Assembly: GCF_913566895.1 (NCBI RefSeq)
Contig: NZ_CAJYCN010000002.1
Span: 1 to 64,000 of the forward strand
Origin: Listeria ilorinensis
Lineage (GTDB): Bacteria; Bacillota; Bacilli; Lactobacillales; Listeriaceae
Reading direction: 5' to 3'
DNA length: 64,000 nt
The notes below the pieces were generated by a model, which saw only the letters and a program-made list of their open reading frames with translations, did not search any database and was not told the DNA's origin. Both the position numbers and the translations under genes were made by a program. Shown piece by piece: positions 48,992 to 60,921 of this stretch (its first letter is position 1; each line of letters opens with the position of its first letter).

Positions 48992-49874
48992 GATCTGCCG
49001 CCTCCATTTCTCTTAAAAGTGGGAAGCCAAGTTTTTCCCGTTCTTCATAAAATGTCTTCGCAATTCGGCGTGCTAGATTACGGATCCTGCCAATATACTG
49101 CGCCCGCTCGGTTACCGAGACAACACCACGCGCATCAAGTAAGTTAAAGGTATGCGAGCATTTCAGCACATAATCATATGCTGGAAAAACCAGACCGTTT
49201 GCCATCTGATGTGCCGCTTCTCGTTCGTAGGTATCAAAGAGCGTCAGCAACATATCTGTATTAGATGTTTCAAAAGCATATTTGGAGTTTTCATATTCGG
49301 CTTGGAAAAAGATGTCACGATAAGTGATGCCATCCGTCCACTCAAGATCAAACACATTTTCTTTATCTTGAATATAGCTTGCCAAACGTTCAACACCATA
49401 GGTAATTTCCGATGTGACTGGTGAACAGTCTAAGCCGCCCACTTGTTGAAAATAGGTGAATTGTGTAATCTCCATACCATCAAGCCAGACTTCCCAGCCT
49501 AGACCAGCACAACCAAGCGAAGGATTTTCCCAGTTATCTTCAACAAAACGGATATCATGTTCAAGTGGATTTACACCAATCCGTTCCAAGGAAGCCAGAT
49601 AGAGTTCTTGAATGTTGTCTGGTGATGGTTTCATCACGACCTGAAACTGGTGATGTTGGAACAGTCGGTTCGGATTCTCACCATAGCGACCATCAGCTGG
49701 TCTTCTTGATGGCTCCACATAACCGGCTCTCCACGGCTCTGGACCAATCGCCTTTAAGAATGTATACGGGCTCATTGTTCCTGCTCCTTTTTCAACATCA
49801 TAAGATTGTAACATGATGCAGCCTTGCTCGGACCAATAATCTTGCAACGTACGAATCATGGTTTGCAGATTCAT
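48984..49874 (-). CDS. glyQ: Glycyl-tRNA synthetase alpha subunit
   Basis: The 296-residue catalytic alpha chain, class II fold. It begins [19 protein letters not shown] and carries [32 protein letters not shown] (motif 2 region) and [15 protein letters not shown] 49874 with AGGTG upstream gives the usual length; longer frames run into the T-box leader. It is the first gene of glyQS. Confidence 0.96.
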   Translation of the reverse strand: MNLQTMIRTLQDYWSEQGCIMLQSYDVEKGAGTMSPYTFLKAIGPEPWRAGYVEPSRRPADGRYGENPNRLFQHHQFQVVMKPSPDNIQELYLASLERIGVNPLEHDIRFVEDNWENPSLGCAGLGWEVWLDGMEITQFTYFQQVGGLDCSPVTSEITYGVERLASYIQDKENVFDLEWTDGITYRDIFFQAEYENSKYAFETSNTDMLLTLFDTYEREAAHQMANGLVFPAYDYVLKCSHTFNLLDARGVVSVTERAQYIGRIRNLARRIAKTFYEEREKLGFPLLREMEAADHE

Positions 49875-49910
49875 TTTTTCAACACCTCCATAGGATTTAG
49901 AGACGAAAAA

Positions 49911-50135
49911 AATCTCGTCTCTATATGCGTCAACATATAGGGACGAGATTTGTATCTCGCGGTTCCACCCTATTTGGAATTTGCTTTTAAAGCAATCTCC
50001 CACCTTGATTCCGATGTACTCCAGAATGCCTTCACATAACCTTTGACCATCCGGCTTCCACTATCCCGGATTCGCTGAGAGTCAGTGAGGTCAGTTACTC
50101 TTTTCCTTCTACGTACCTATTCGTATTACTTAAAA
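49911..50135 (-). promoter_or_regulatory. Glycyl T-box leader with terminator
   Basis: The minus-strand leader of glyQS contains the T-box core AGGGTGGAACCGCG (complement at 49957-49970), a TGACC/GGTCA-closed stem I further upstream, and a 17-bp terminator stem (49911-49927 with 49934-49950) ending in U7. Uncharged tRNA-Gly should pair with the T-box and prevent termination. I could not fix the specifier codon; GGC or GGA are both near. The 5' limit is approximate. Confidence 0.92.
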
Positions 50136-50159
50136 AGATACTGCATTTTAGGCATTTTG

Positions 50160-50930
50160 TCAATCCTCATCTTCTTCTTTTAACAAACTGCCCCAACTAT
50201 CCATCGAACGCAAGAATTTGCGGCTTTTCAAGTAAAGCCCAGTATGTTCATCATAATACGTATCAATCGCTTTTTGCAAAAGCACTTTCGTTTCAGGTTT
50301 AACATCAATATTCCCAAGCCGATCCAACTGAAAAATATAAAATAACCGCAAAAGCTTGACCACATTTTCAGGTAAATGTAGACGGTAAGAATCCTTATCA
50401 AAGCAGCGATGGCAAACAATTCCGTTGCTACTTGTTGAAAAATCAAAATGCCCTTCTGTTGCACCACAAATTGCACAACGATCCATCACTGGGTAGTGAC
50501 CCATCACATTCAGCATTTTCATTTCAAAAATATTGATCAAAATGGCTGGATCATATCCTTCATCAATATCTCGCAATACCTGAAAGAACAGTTCAAACAA
50601 AAATGGATTTTTTTGACGCTCTTCCATCCCTTTATCCAAAAGTTCGCAGGCATAAGTGGCGTAGGCTGTTAAAAAAATATCACGCTGAATCGATGAAAAC
50701 GTGTCTATAACATCTCCTTGCTGCATGGTCACAAGGCCCTTTCCGCCACCAAAAAATGTATAGATTCCATGTGTGAAAAGCTGTGTGCAAGCCGCCAGAC
50801 GACTCTTTGTTTTTTTAGCACCGCGTGCAACCATGCCGATTTTTCCATACTCTCTTGTATATAAAACAACGATCTTATCTGATTCTCGGTAACTAGTTTG
50901 CCGAATAATAATCGCTTCACATTTTTCGAT
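50160..50930 (-). CDS. recO: DNA repair protein RecO, apparent ATC start
   Basis: RecO promotes RecA loading and strand annealing in the RecFOR pathway. The frame gives 256 residues if read from ATC 50930: (M)EKCEAIIIRQTSYRESDKIV, an OB fold, then a helical domain with the zinc cysteines CAICG near 150 and CHRC near 168. The codon with correct SD spacing (GGAGG, 8 bases) is ATC, where relatives have ATG-Glu-Lys-Cys. The next in-frame ATG, 50834, would delete 32 residues of the OB fold. An ATG one base after the SD is out of frame. Low-level initiation at AUC, a start mutation, or a sequence error are possible. Confidence 0.82.
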   Translation of the reverse strand: MEKCEAIIIRQTSYRESDKIVVLYTREYGKIGMVARGAKKTKSRLAACTQLFTHGIYTFFGGGKGLVTMQQGDVIDTFSSIQRDIFLTAYATYACELLDKGMEERQKNPFLFELFFQVLRDIDEGYDPAILINIFEMKMLNVMGHYPVMDRCAICGATEGHFDFSTSSNGIVCHRCFDKDSYRLHLPENVVKLLRLFYIFQLDRLGNIDVKPETKVLLQKAIDTYYDEHTGLYLKSRKFLRSMDSWGSLLKEEDED

Positions 50931-51038
50931 AAGACATCCCTCCTTTGGAATACGTTTACTGCTCTCCTCGGAATTACTTGTTCAACAGAAAGAAAACATG
51001 GTAAAATAAACAATGACAAAATTAAGAAGGAGCCCACT

Positions 51039-51668
51039 ATGAACGCAATTGTTCAACTTGTACTCTTTGTACTATTTATTTTATCATTGATTGGTTTGGT
51101 TGGCGGTATTTTGATTCTTATACTTCGTAAGAAAAAACCGCTTGGCATCACATTGATCTCTGTTTCCGGAGTCGTATTTCTGTTCCTTAGCTGTTGGTTT
51201 ATCGGTCAACTCCTCTTTTCCGTATATCAAGACTATGAAAAAGCCGTATCAGAGGAAAATACTTCTGCAGCACTTAATCCAAATTATGGAGACGGTAGTG
51301 ACAGTTATACGGATGATTACTTTGATGATTATAGAGAAGGAGCGTTTGGCAATACAATGACCACGAGCAATCAAATCGTTGTCACTGTCTCCAAACCTTC
51401 TACTGGTGATCTCGATGAACGTGGCCTAGAAAAATATTACAAAATTGATGTCGCCATCACAAACCATTCCGATGAAAATCTTTATGTTTCAGCAGATGAC
51501 TTTTATTTATATGATTATACAACGGATATATATCCTGATGTCATCGATAAAGATTATTTCCACGAAAAAATCGAGCCAGGCAAATCCGCCAATTTTTCCG
51601 TCTACTTTGATTATATTGATGATGATGCGGAACTAGAAGTCGAGTATGCCGATTTAATCTGGAGTTGA
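51039..51668 (+). CDS. Hypothetical membrane-anchored protein, DUF4352-like
   Basis: A 209-residue protein with two N-terminal membrane segments (about 5-28 and 35-58), an acidic linker full of Asp/Tyr/Gly (about 75-100), and a beta-rich extracellular domain with VDVAITNHSDENLYVSADDFYLYD. The layout parallels the protein at 17445-18098, suggesting the same DUF4352-like class. GAAGGAG is before the ATG; the frame opens further upstream over the recO start but without a ribosome site. Function unknown. It is divergent from recO by 108 bases. Confidence 0.65.
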   Translation: MNAIVQLVLFVLFILSLIGLVGGILILILRKKKPLGITLISVSGVVFLFLSCWFIGQLLFSVYQDYEKAVSEENTSAALNPNYGDGSDSYTDDYFDDYREGAFGNTMTTSNQIVVTVSKPSTGDLDERGLEKYYKIDVAITNHSDENLYVSADDFYLYDYTTDIYPDVIDKDYFHEKIEPGKSANFSVYFDYIDDDAELEVEYADLIWS

Positions 51669-51671
51669 AGA

Positions 51672-51705
51672 AATCCTGCCAAGTACACAAATACTTGACA
51701 GGATT
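51672..51705. terminator. Bidirectional terminator
   Basis: A 14-bp stem with one mismatch (51672-51685 with 51692-51705), 6-base loop and T-run. It ends the 209-residue gene (plus) and the era transcript (minus). Confidence 0.85.
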
Positions 51706-51708
51706 TTT

Positions 51709-53030
<1,322 letters not shown>

Positions 53031-53420
53031 CTAGTTCAACCATTGCCAAATATATGGAATAAAAATGACTAATCCGATGATCGAGCTGATGACTGCACCA
53101 AGCAAGACCGCACCGGCCGCCACATCTTTTGCTTTTTTCGCTTCTACCATAAAATGATCCGTTGCTGCATCAACGGCTCGCTCAACGGCCGTATTGACTA
53201 GCTCTAACGCCATCACAATCAAAATACATATAAGAAGTACAAGCCACTCATCTTTCGTAATATGAAAAAAGACGCCACAAAACAATACTAAAATCGCAGC
53301 TACCAAGTGAAACCGAAGATTCCGTTCTTCAATAAAAGCTGTTTTTAATCCAGAAAAAGCATGCCGGAAAGATTCCAAATACGTTCTGCTGCGCCGATAC
53401 TTTCTATCTTTGTAGGCCAT
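53031..53420 (-). CDS. dgkA: Diacylglycerol/undecaprenol kinase family protein
   Basis: A small integral membrane kinase of about 129 residues with three hydrophobic segments. It has the family motifs [12 protein letters not shown] near residue 30 and [18 protein letters not shown] near 72. In Firmicutes this enzyme phosphorylates undecaprenol (lipid carrier recycling). I favour ATG 53420; ATG 53426 gives two more residues. Both lie inside the end of ybeY. Confidence 0.9.
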   Translation of the reverse strand: MAYKDRKYRRSRTYLESFRHAFSGLKTAFIEERNLRFHLVAAILVLFCGVFFHITKDEWLVLLICILIVMALELVNTAVERAVDAATDHFMVEAKKAKDVAAGAVLLGAVISSIIGLVIFIPYIWQWLN

Positions 53421-53886
53421 AAGCATCCAACACTTCTTTTTGAAGTCCAAACATTACTTTTTCTTCTTCTGGCAACATATGATCGTAACCAAGCAGATGA
53501 AGCAGCCCATGAACAGCTAAGAAACCTAGTTCACGCTCAATCGTGTGACCATATTCTGCTGCTTGTTCTGCCGCACGTTCAGTTGAAATAATAATATCGC
53601 CCAACACACGCGGCATCCCTTCTTCTGACTCATAACGGATTTCCGTCTCTCCCTCACCGATTTCTTCCAGCGCAAAAGAAATCACATCCGTCGCTTGATC
53701 CTTTCCGCGATAATCGCGATTCATTTCACGGATACTTTCATTATCTGTAAAAGTGACTGACATTTCTGTATCTGGAGGTAACTGTAGATAATCAGCGGTA
53801 AATTGAAGGATCTCCTCTACAAGTTGAATCTTTTCAGATGCTAATTCTTCCGTCTCATCGATCAAATCAATTTCGAGCAAGCCCAT
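53404..53886 (-). CDS. ybeY: Endoribonuclease YbeY
   Basis: A 160-residue rRNA maturation RNase. The zinc site is [11 protein letters not shown], the H-x3-H-x5-H signature, near residues 124-134. ATG 53886 follows AAAGGAGA at 8 bases. It overlaps pgpH by 20 bases and the dgkA start by about 17. Confidence 0.95.
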   Translation of the reverse strand: MGLLEIDLIDETEELASEKIQLVEEILQFTADYLQLPPDTEMSVTFTDNESIREMNRDYRGKDQATDVISFALEEIGEGETEIRYESEEGMPRVLGDIIISTERAAEQAAEYGHTIERELGFLAVHGLLHLLGYDHMLPEEEKVMFGLQKEVLDAYGLQR

Positions 53887-56065
53887 TCTTTTTATCTCCT
53901 TTCTGATCATCCGGATATTGGATCCGCTGATGATAAATACCATTTAATGTTGTGTTCAGCGTTTTCCGAATCACTTCGATTTCCGCCAGCGTGATCTTAC
54001 ATTCGCTAAACTGCCGATCAAGTAGGCGATCCTGAATGATACCGTCTATAATGGTCTGAATTTTTTCTTTTGTCGGCTCAGCACAAGCCCGAACTGCCGC
54101 CTCTACACTGTCTGCAATATTAATGATTGCTGCTTCCGTTGTTTGCGGTTTAGGACCCGGATAACGAAATTCAGTTTCTGCGACCTCGGGATTAGTTTCT
54201 TTTTCTTTATAGTAAAAATATTTTAGTAGCGTGGTTCCATGATGTTGTGCAGCAATGTCAATAATTGGCTGCGGCATGTGGTTTTCTTTTAGTATCTCAG
54301 CACCATCCGTTGTATGTGCTAAAATGATATCTCGACTTTGTTTTGGTGTCAAACGATCATGCGGGTTGATGCCCTGCAACTGATTTTCCACAAAATAAGG
54401 TGGTCTGAGCGTTTTTCCTATATCGTGATAGAAACAGCCAACACGCACTAGAAGACTATTGGCACCGATTTGATCTGCACAAGCCTCTGCTAAATTGGCT
54501 ACCATCATACTGTGGTGATAGGTGCCTGGTGCTTTCATCAATATTTTTTTAAGAAGCGGATGATTAGGGTTGGCTAGCTCCACTAGTCGACTAGTCGTAA
54601 GTACGCCAAATACAGTTTCAAATAATGGTATCAAGCCAATCCCGATCACAAATGAACCAAATCCCCCTATAAATCCATATAGAATCGACAGTAAGTAAGT
54701 CGAGCTAAGAATCGTAGAATTGTTAATCATCAGCAGGAATGTAATAAACAAAATGTTGAAAAGTCCCACCCAAAGTCCCGACTGCAAAATAGCTGAACGT
54801 TTGCTGTAATCTTTCAGCATGGCGATACTGGCCAGCCCACTAAGTAGGATAAAGACCGAAACCAATAAATTGATCGCACTGGTCGAATCACTTTGGAAAA
54901 CAAATAAACTTGTCACCGTTACATAAATCAAACTGAGGAACGCATATTTCTCATTGAGCAGAATTTTTGTCATCATCGGAGCTAGGGCAGCTGGAAACAA
55001 GAAGGCGATGTTATTTAGATCCGCCGCTTCTAAAATCCGAATCACCCAAAGAATCAAGAGCATGATCAAATAAATTGAACTGAAGATTAGCACTTTTTGC
55101 TGCGCTTTTTTCTTTGGATAATTTTGCTTCTTCGTGAAAAAATAAAGCAATCCAGCAAGCGCCAAAATAAATAATCCATAGCCAAGATACTGCTTGACTG
55201 GCATTTTTTGATCAAGCAAATGAAGCAATTTCAACTGTCGATAAGTCTCTCGATCAACGATTTGTCCTTCCTGCACGATGACTTGTCCTTGTAGAATTTT
55301 CACTGGAGAAACAGCTTGTGCAGCTTCTTTTTTACGTTCTTCCGTCTGCTTTTCATTATAGGTTTCATTTGGTATGATCGCATAAGAGATGATCGCTTTC
55401 GCAACATCTTTATAGGCAGATGGCATGCTTGACAGTTCAATGTCATCGCGTGCTTCCACTTTGACACTGTTCAAATTATCATCTCGGATACTTTCATCCA
55501 TGACTTTTGTGAGCTCATCTACGATACTTTTTTCAATCGTTTCCAGATCATCGCTGCTGGCTTCTAAAAGAGTGCGAAAAACATTATCCGATAAGCCAGT
55601 GGTCATTTTTTCCGATACATTATCCGACAATTTGCTTTTCAACATTTTGACTTTTTCATCTGTAGTAGTTGCAGCAGGAGCAGACTTGTTTTCTTTTTCC
55701 GCCTTCTCTTTGTTCTGCTTATCTTTTTCACTAGCTTCCTGATTGACCTCATTTACATAGTCAAATAAAGATTCTACCAAAGCAATTCTGTTTTGCCCAG
55801 TCTCACGATTATGCGTGTACACATCTGGAACAGCATCCATCGCTTTTTGCTGTTCTTCTTCAGTCTTTTTAGTATCTTCCACTGTCTGCGGTGAGCGGAT
55901 AGTTTTTTCTGCAACCGAAAACAGTTGAACATTATAGGATTCCGGCTTGGTAAGCTGAATCAACAGAAAATACGAGAGTACGATGATTGCAATGAAAAGC
56001 AGTGGCAGATAAAAGCGTTTCTTTTTACCAGACTGCAACCACTCTGTTACATGCCTTTTTTGCAA
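53867..56065 (-). CDS. pgpH: Cyclic-di-AMP phosphodiesterase PgpH
   Basis: A 732-residue 7TMR-HD protein. It has one N-terminal membrane segment (about 18-36), a large extracellular 7TMR-HDED domain (about 50-290) rich in Lys/Glu, seven membrane segments (about 295-490), and a cytoplasmic HD domain with [33 protein letters not shown] and QHHGTT. PgpH hydrolyses c-di-AMP in Listeria, which in turn affects osmolyte and K+ transport, including CBS-bearing OpuC ATPases. It is 21 bases after phoH. Confidence 0.94.
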   Translation of the reverse strand: MQKRHVTEWLQSGKKKRFYLPLLFIAIIVLSYFLLIQLTKPESYNVQLFSVAEKTIRSPQTVEDTKKTEEEQQKAMDAVPDVYTHNRETGQNRIALVESLFDYVNEVNQEASEKDKQNKEKAEKENKSAPAATTTDEKVKMLKSKLSDNVSEKMTTGLSDNVFRTLLEASSDDLETIEKSIVDELTKVMDESIRDDNLNSVKVEARDDIELSSMPSAYKDVAKAIISYAIIPNETYNEKQTEERKKEAAQAVSPVKILQGQVIVQEGQIVDRETYRQLKLLHLLDQKMPVKQYLGYGLFILALAGLLYFFTKKQNYPKKKAQQKVLIFSSIYLIMLLILWVIRILEAADLNNIAFLFPAALAPMMTKILLNEKYAFLSLIYVTVTSLFVFQSDSTSAINLLVSVFILLSGLASIAMLKDYSKRSAILQSGLWVGLFNILFITFLLMINNSTILSSTYLLSILYGFIGGFGSFVIGIGLIPLFETVFGVLTTSRLVELANPNHPLLKKILMKAPGTYHHSMMVANLAEACADQIGANSLLVRVGCFYHDIGKTLRPPYFVENQLQGINPHDRLTPKQSRDIILAHTTDGAEILKENHMPQPIIDIAAQHHGTTLLKYFYYKEKETNPEVAETEFRYPGPKPQTTEAAIINIADSVEAAVRACAEPTKEKIQTIIDGIIQDRLLDRQFSECKITLAEIEVIRKTLNTTLNGIYHQRIQYPDDQKGDKKNGLARN

Positions 56066-56086
56066 AACATCTCCTCCCTTCTCTTT

Positions 56087-57043
56087 TTACTTACCTTCAT
56101 AAGCCTTGATGATTTCGGCAACAAGTGGGTGACGAACGACATCATGATGTTCGAAATAACAGAAGCCGATATTTTTTACTGCCTGCAAGACTTGCTCGGC
56201 GTTCACTAAACCACTCATTGCACCTTTTGGTAAATCAATTTGGGTCATATCACCATTGACGATCATTTTTGAATCGTAACCGAGCCGTGTCAAGAACATT
56301 TTCATTTGAGCAATCGTCGTATTTTGTGCTTCATCTAAAATAACAAACGCGTGATCCAAAGTTCGACCGCGCATATAGGCAAGTGGCGCAATCTCAATCA
56401 CTCCCCGATCCATTAACCTTGTTGTATGTTCAACACCAAAAATATCATAAAGCGCATCATACACAGGTCTTAAATAAGGATCGACTTTTTCCTTCAAATC
56501 ACCAGGTAAAAAACCTAGGCTTTCACCTGCTTCAACAGCTGGACGCGTTAAAATGATTTTGCTGACTTTGCCTTTTTTCCAAGCATCAACAGCCATCACA
56601 ACGGCTAAATATGTTTTCCCGGTACCTGCGGGCCCCACACCAAAAACGATGTCATATTTTTTCACCATTTGGATATACTTCCGCTGACCAAATGTTTTTG
56701 GACGAATTGGTTTTCCTTTTGCATTTTTAGTAATCTCATCTTCAAAAAGTGTCTGAAAATAAATCAATGTGCCGTTTTGTGCCATCTTCACAGCTTGCGT
56801 CACATCCCGACCATCAATATGGATACCTTGTTTCAGGACATCAATCAGTGCCTGAATGACAGCTTTTGTCTGTAGTACGTCAGACTCGTCGCCCGACACT
56901 GTCAGACCTTCACCACGCGTAACAATTTTAACACCTAGTAATTCCTCTAAAATGGTAATATTGGCATCGCCATTTCCAAAAAGTTCGACTGCCTCAACCG
57001 CATCATTTAGTTCTATCGTTTCTTGATAAACCTCATTTTGCAT
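56087..57043 (-). CDS. phoH: PhoH-like ATPase
   Basis: A 318-residue P-loop protein. Residues 1-110 include a KH-like RNA-binding region; the ATPase domain has Walker A GVGPAGTGKTYLAV near residue 135, Walker B HAFVILDEAQNTT near 230 and NGDMTQIDLP. PhoH proteins are probable RNA helicase-like or toxin-associated ATPases; the role here is not known, but its place beside ybeY suggests RNA metabolism. It heads phoH-pgpH-ybeY-dgkA-cdd-era. Confidence 0.93.
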   Translation of the reverse strand: MQNEVYQETIELNDAVEAVELFGNGDANITILEELLGVKIVTRGEGLTVSGDESDVLQTKAVIQALIDVLKQGIHIDGRDVTQAVKMAQNGTLIYFQTLFEDEITKNAKGKPIRPKTFGQRKYIQMVKKYDIVFGVGPAGTGKTYLAVVMAVDAWKKGKVSKIILTRPAVEAGESLGFLPGDLKEKVDPYLRPVYDALYDIFGVEHTTRLMDRGVIEIAPLAYMRGRTLDHAFVILDEAQNTTIAQMKMFLTRLGYDSKMIVNGDMTQIDLPKGAMSGLVNAEQVLQAVKNIGFCYFEHHDVVRHPLVAEIIKAYEGK

Positions 57044-57150
57044 TCTATAGCCCCTTTAACTCTTTAAACTTTCGATATGATTTTATTATACACGAAAAAG
57101 ACCTGCTTGGAAAACGGTATCTTCTGCAACAGCTGCATGGCTCTGCAAAA

Positions 57151-57180
57151 AAAGAACCAGCCGTTTAGCTGGTTCTTTTG
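57151..57180 (-). terminator. Terminator of rpsU-yqeY
   Basis: A perfect 12-bp stem AAAAGAACCAGC/GCTGGTTCTTTT with a 6-base loop, three bases after the yqeY stop. Confidence 0.9.
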
Positions 57181-57183
57181 GGT

Positions 57184-57627
57184 TTATGAAAGATATTGTT
57201 TGACAAATTGATTGACAGCATTTCCATCGGCTCTGCCTTTTACTTTTGGCATGATCGCACCCATTACTTTGCCAAAATCGGCTTTCGTGGTAGCACCTAC
57301 TTCTTCAATTGTCGTTTTAACAATTTGTTCAAGCTCGTCAGCTGATAATTGCTTCGGTGAATAATCTTCTACGATTGCGATTTCAGCACGGACTTTCTCA
57401 GCAAGATCTTCCCGACCTGCCTTTTCAAATTCTGAAAGCGAGTCTCTGCGCTGTTTCATTTCACGCGCAAGGACAGTGATTTCATCATCCGCAGAAAGCT
57501 CTCCACCCTGATTGATCGCTTCATTTTGCAAAGCAGCTTTTAACATACGGATCACGGTCAGTTTATCCTTTTCCTTATTCCGCATGGCTTGCTTCATATC
57601 TTCATTCAACTTGTCAAGCAGTGTCAA
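57184..57627 (-). CDS. yqeY: GatB/YqeY domain protein
   Basis: A 147-residue protein of the GatB/YqeY family (PF09424), all-helical. It starts [38 protein letters not shown] and ends with [26 protein letters not shown], the part shared with the GatB tail that contacts tRNA. I chose TTG 57627 with AAAGGTGAT upstream. It follows rpsU by 25 bases. A role as a tRNA-binding helper is inference. Confidence 0.92.
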   Translation of the reverse strand: MTLLDKLNEDMKQAMRNKEKDKLTVIRMLKAALQNEAINQGGELSADDEITVLAREMKQRRDSLSEFEKAGREDLAEKVRAEIAIVEDYSPKQLSADELEQIVKTTIEEVGATTKADFGKVMGAIMPKVKGRADGNAVNQFVKQYLS

Positions 57628-57652
57628 CGAAATCATCACCTTTATTCTTCGA

Positions 57653-57826
57653 TTAGAATTTACGTTTTCTTGCTGCTTCGGATTTTTTCTTCCGTTTTAC
57701 GCTTGGTTTTTCATAGAATTCGCGCTTTCTGGATTCTTGCAAAGTTCCGCTTTTGGAAACAGTACGTTTAAAGCGACGAAGAGCATCTTCAAGCGATTCG
57801 TTTTTACGAACTACTGTTTTTGACAT
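57653..57826 (-). CDS. rpsU: Small ribosomal subunit protein S21
   Basis: A 57-residue, very basic ribosomal protein, [20 protein letters not shown] onward, ending [14 protein letters not shown]. The length and sequence are standard for S21 (bS21). GGGAGGGAAAG lies before the ATG. It has a strong promoter and a leader of about 100 bases and is co-transcribed with yqeY. In L. monocytogenes, changes in rpsU are linked to multi-stress-tolerant variants; here the sequence looks intact. Confidence 0.97.
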
Positions 57827-57937
57827 CTCTCTTTCCCTCCCTCCGACACTTACATGGACTAGTGAAAGTCCTCATACAACTCAGGAGATACCGGAAAAGC
57901 ATCCTGAACTTTCTGGGTAAGCATTCACTCACATTAA

Positions 57938-57966
57938 ATTATATATGAAACCGTCTCTAGCGTCAA
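57938..57966 (-). promoter_or_regulatory. Sigma-A promoter of rpsU
   Basis: On the minus strand, TTGACG (57966-57961), 17 bases, TATAAT (57943-57938). The -10 is consensus. The start of transcription should be near 57931, giving a leader of about 105 bases with two hairpins. Confidence 0.82.
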
Positions 57967-58015
57967 TATGAAATCGTTAACTTTCACAACATTTCTTCTC
58001 TTCTTTTTTTACGAC

Positions 58016-58768
58016 TCACTTTGCCAAATCAAAATGATACGAAGCAGCTGAAAGTACATATAATGGCGCCGTCTCTGTTCGTAAAATACGTGGGCCGAGT
58101 CCTGCAAAATAAACACCCAGTTCCTGTAAAAATTCACGTTCCTTTTCACTGATTCCGCCTTCAGGACCAAAAATCCCTAACAATCTCGTTCCCGGCGATG
58201 CTTCTTCAAACAGATGTGCAAGTGTTTGCTTTTCACCTGACCGCGCACTTTCTTCATAAGCACAAAAAACAGCATCATACTGGGCCATTTCTTTCTGAAG
58301 AAAACCATACAAATCAGGTAAATAATCAACTGTCGGTAATTGCGTGCGATGAGACTGTTCAGCAGCTTCTTTCGCAATCTTTTGCAGGCGCTCCAGCTTT
58401 TTAGGGATTTTTTTTCCGTCCCATTTGGCTACCGAACGATCTGCCGCAAATACAAGAAACTGCTCTGCGCCTAGTTCGGTTCCTTTTTGGACGATCCACT
58501 CAAGTTTGTCGCCCTTTGGAAGTCCAGAAGCAATCGTGATTGATACAGGCAGCTCTGGATCCATATCAAGTAAGTCCAGAACACGACATATAACCGCCTC
58601 TTCCGTCACATACTCGATCTCTGCCTGCGCAGCTGTTTTCTGAAAAGCAAGCATCAATTGATCGCCCTTTTCCATCCGCATCACCCGAACAATATGATGA
58701 TAATCATCCCCGGTGATGGCTATTTGATCCTTTGGGCGGAACGGCTCGTTCACAAAGTAACGCTGCAT
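58016..58768 (-). CDS. rsmE: 16S rRNA (uracil1498-N3)-methyltransferase RsmE
   Basis: A 250-residue SPOUT methyltransferase. It has an N-terminal PUA-like part (DDYHHIVRVMRMEKGDQL) and the C-terminal knot with IFGPEGGISEKEREFL near residue 200 and LGPRILRTETAPLYVLSA near 224. It overlaps the prmA stop codon by one base, so translation is coupled. Confidence 0.94.
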   Translation of the reverse strand: MQRYFVNEPFRPKDQIAITGDDYHHIVRVMRMEKGDQLMLAFQKTAAQAEIEYVTEEAVICRVLDLLDMDPELPVSITIASGLPKGDKLEWIVQKGTELGAEQFLVFAADRSVAKWDGKKIPKKLERLQKIAKEAAEQSHRTQLPTVDYLPDLYGFLQKEMAQYDAVFCAYEESARSGEKQTLAHLFEEASPGTRLLGIFGPEGGISEKEREFLQELGVYFAGLGPRILRTETAPLYVLSAASYHFDLAK

Positions 58769-59712
58769 CAGGCCTCGGCTCCTTTTTCGGCAATGATCGC
58801 CACCCAGTCACCCTGTTGTTCTGTTTTTAATACTGTTAGTCCTGCTTCAATCAGCGCTTCGCGTACGACTTCCGCTTTTTGCTCAATGATCCCTGAAGCA
58901 ATAAATAAACCGCCTGGACGTAAATTTCGGTAAACATCATTTGGGAATAGCAAGATGACTTCTGCCAGAATATTCGCCACAATCAAATCAACTTCTGTTT
59001 CAATACCCTCTAAAAGATTATTTTGTCTAACTTCGATTCGATCAGCTACCTGATTTTGTTCAATATTTTCTTTTGCCGCACGAACAGCTATCTCATCCAA
59101 ATCAAGTGCTAGTACTTTTTTAGCACCTAATTTAATACTAGTAATGCTTAAAACGCCACTGCCAGTCCCCACATCAATAATTGAATCATTCGGTGTGATA
59201 TATTCTTCCAGAGCGCGCATACAAAGTTGAGTAGTTGGATGGGTTCCTGTACCAAAAGCCATGCCAGGATCAAGTTCGATGATCAGCTCGCCTTTTCCTC
59301 CGTCGTAAGTTTCCCACGTGGGGACAACCGTAATTTTTTCCGTGATTTGAACTGGATGGTAATATTTTTTCCACGCTGTTGCCCAGTCATTATCATCCAC
59401 ATCCTGTACCAAAAAATGAAAGTCACCTAGCGGAATATCAAAATTTATCAGATTGCGCAATGTCTCTTCCAATTTTGGGATGCTTGCTAGAAATTCTTCT
59501 GTCTTCAGAAAATAGGCCTTGATAATTACACCGTCTTCAGGATAATCATTTCGCTCAAGGGCGTAAATTTCGCCAAAACGGTCCTCTCGTGTGCGATAAA
59601 AATCAGCTGCGTCGCTAATAGAGACACCACTTGCGCCAAATTCATTCAATTGATAGCTGATTGGTTCCACTGCCTCATTCAATGTATGGATCTCAACTTC
59701 TGACCATTCCAT
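58768..59712 (-). CDS. prmA: Ribosomal protein L11 methyltransferase PrmA
   Basis: A 314-residue SAM-dependent enzyme that trimethylates ribosomal protein L11. The SAM motif is [12 protein letters not shown] near residue 180, with [17 protein letters not shown] following and VANILAEVI near 246; the N-terminal substrate domain has the [12 protein letters not shown] linker near 155. It lies after dnaJ with a terminator between and before rsmE. Confidence 0.95.
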   Translation of the reverse strand: MEWSEVEIHTLNEAVEPISYQLNEFGASGVSISDAADFYRTREDRFGEIYALERNDYPEDGVIIKAYFLKTEEFLASIPKLEETLRNLINFDIPLGDFHFLVQDVDDNDWATAWKKYYHPVQITEKITVVPTWETYDGGKGELIIELDPGMAFGTGTHPTTQLCMRALEEYITPNDSIIDVGTGSGVLSITSIKLGAKKVLALDLDEIAVRAAKENIEQNQVADRIEVRQNNLLEGIETEVDLIVANILAEVILLFPNDVYRNLRPGGLFIASGIIEQKAEVVREALIEAGLTVLKTEQQGDWVAIIAEKGAEA

Positions 59713-59741
59713 CTATTTGCCTCCTCTAATCTTATTGCGGA

Positions 59742-59788
59742 AAAAGCCGAATGGTAAGTGAGCATTTCCTCCGCACCATTCGGCTTTT
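59742..59788 (-). terminator. Terminator after dnaJ
   Basis: A perfect 14-bp AAAAGCCGAATGGT/ACCATTCGGCTTTT stem with a 19-base loop and A/T flanks, three bases after dnaJ. Some read-through to prmA is plausible. Confidence 0.82.
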
Positions 59789-59790
59789 CA

Positions 59791-60921
59791 TTATTCGCCT
59801 TTAAATGCTTTTTTCATTTTATCAAAAAAGCCAGATGTTTGTTCGTCCACATGATCGCCTGTTGTTTTAGCAAAATCACGTAAAAGCTCTTTTTGTTTAT
59901 CGTCTAATCTCTTCGGTACAATCACTTTAACATCCACATGCTGATCGCCCGTTCCATTTCCGCGAAGATGCGGAACACCTTTGCCACGCAATCGGAAAGT
60001 AGTTCCTGTTTGTGTGCCGGCAGGAATCTTGAGTCGCACTTTACCATGGACAGTTGGTACATCAATTTCATCACCTAATGCGGCTTGAACAAATGTTAGG
60101 GGTACCTCTACAAAGATGTCGTCGCCTTCCCGCTCAAAGAACTCATCTGGAATAACCACAAAGACTACATACAAATCACCATTCGGTCCGCCATTGATGC
60201 CAGCTTCACCCTCACCAGCGACGCGCATTTGTTGACCGTCATTTACACCAGCAGGAACTTTTAATTTGATCCGTTTTTTCTTGGTTACACGGCCTGAACC
60301 ATTACAAGTCGAACATTTTTCTTTGATTTCCTTACCTGTTCCATGACAATATTGGCAGGTTTGTTTATTGACGATCCGACCAAATGGCGTATTTTGTTCC
60401 ACATTGATCGTCCCTTTACCACCACAGTGACTGCATTTTTCCGGGTGAGTACCCGGTTTTGCACCGCTACCATGACAGGTATCGCAATTTTCTTCTCGAG
60501 GAATTTCAATCTCAGCCTCTTTACCAAAAATCGCTTCTTTGAATTTCAAACGCATGGTATACTGCAAATCATTCCCTTGCCGCGGGGCATTGGGATCCCG
60601 TCTACTGCTGCCACCACCGCCGAAAAAGGTATCGAATATATCTTCAAATCCGGAAAAGCCTCCGCCCGAGAATCCACCTGTACCGCCACCAAAGCCCTGG
60701 TTAGGATCAACATGACCGTATTGATCATATTGAGCACGTTTTTGCTCATCACTTAGCACTTCATAAGCCTCTGAAATTTCTTTGAATTTCTCATCGGCTC
60801 CAGCTTCCTTGTTGATATCGGGATGGTACTTCTTGGACAGCTTCCGGTATGCTTTTTTGATCTCGTCTGCTGTGGCACTCTTTTCTACGCCAAGTACTTC
60901 ATAATAATCGCGTTTCGCCAT
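59791..60921 (-). CDS. dnaJ: Chaperone DnaJ
   Basis: A 376-residue type I J-protein. It has the J domain with HPD in [11 protein letters not shown] near residue 33, a Gly/Phe-rich linker (about 75-115, [15 protein letters not shown]), the zinc domain with four CxxCxGxG repeats ([32 protein letters not shown]), and the C-terminal substrate domains. ATG 60921 lies 8 bases after GGAG. It follows dnaK. Confidence 0.97.
   Translation of the reverse strand: MAKRDYYEVLGVEKSATADEIKKAYRKLSKKYHPDINKEAGADEKFKEISEAYEVLSDEQKRAQYDQYGHVDPNQGFGGGTGGFSGGGFSGFEDIFDTFFGGGGSSRRDPNAPRQGNDLQYTMRLKFKEAIFGKEAEIEIPREENCDTCHGSGAKPGTHPEKCSHCGGKGTINVEQNTPFGRIVNKQTCQYCHGTGKEIKEKCSTCNGSGRVTKKKRIKLKVPAGVNDGQQMRVAGEGEAGINGGPNGDLYVVFVVIPDEFFEREGDDIFVEVPLTFVQAALGDEIDVPTVHGKVRLKIPAGTQTGTTFRLRGKGVPHLRGNGTGDQHVDVKVIVPKRLDDKQKELLRDFAKTTGDHVDEQTSGFFDKMKKAFKGE

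Noticed and set aside
50931-50937. ATG one base after the recO Shine-Dalgarno as the true start with a frameshift
   Set aside because: Spacing of one base is too short for initiation, whereas the in-frame ATC is at the ideal 8 bases; a start codon change explains the data with fewer assumptions.
50729-51037. A 102-residue minus-strand frame across the recO start
   Set aside because: It is out of frame with recO over recO's conserved N-terminal codons, shows no family pattern, and overlaps the promoter region of the divergent gene.
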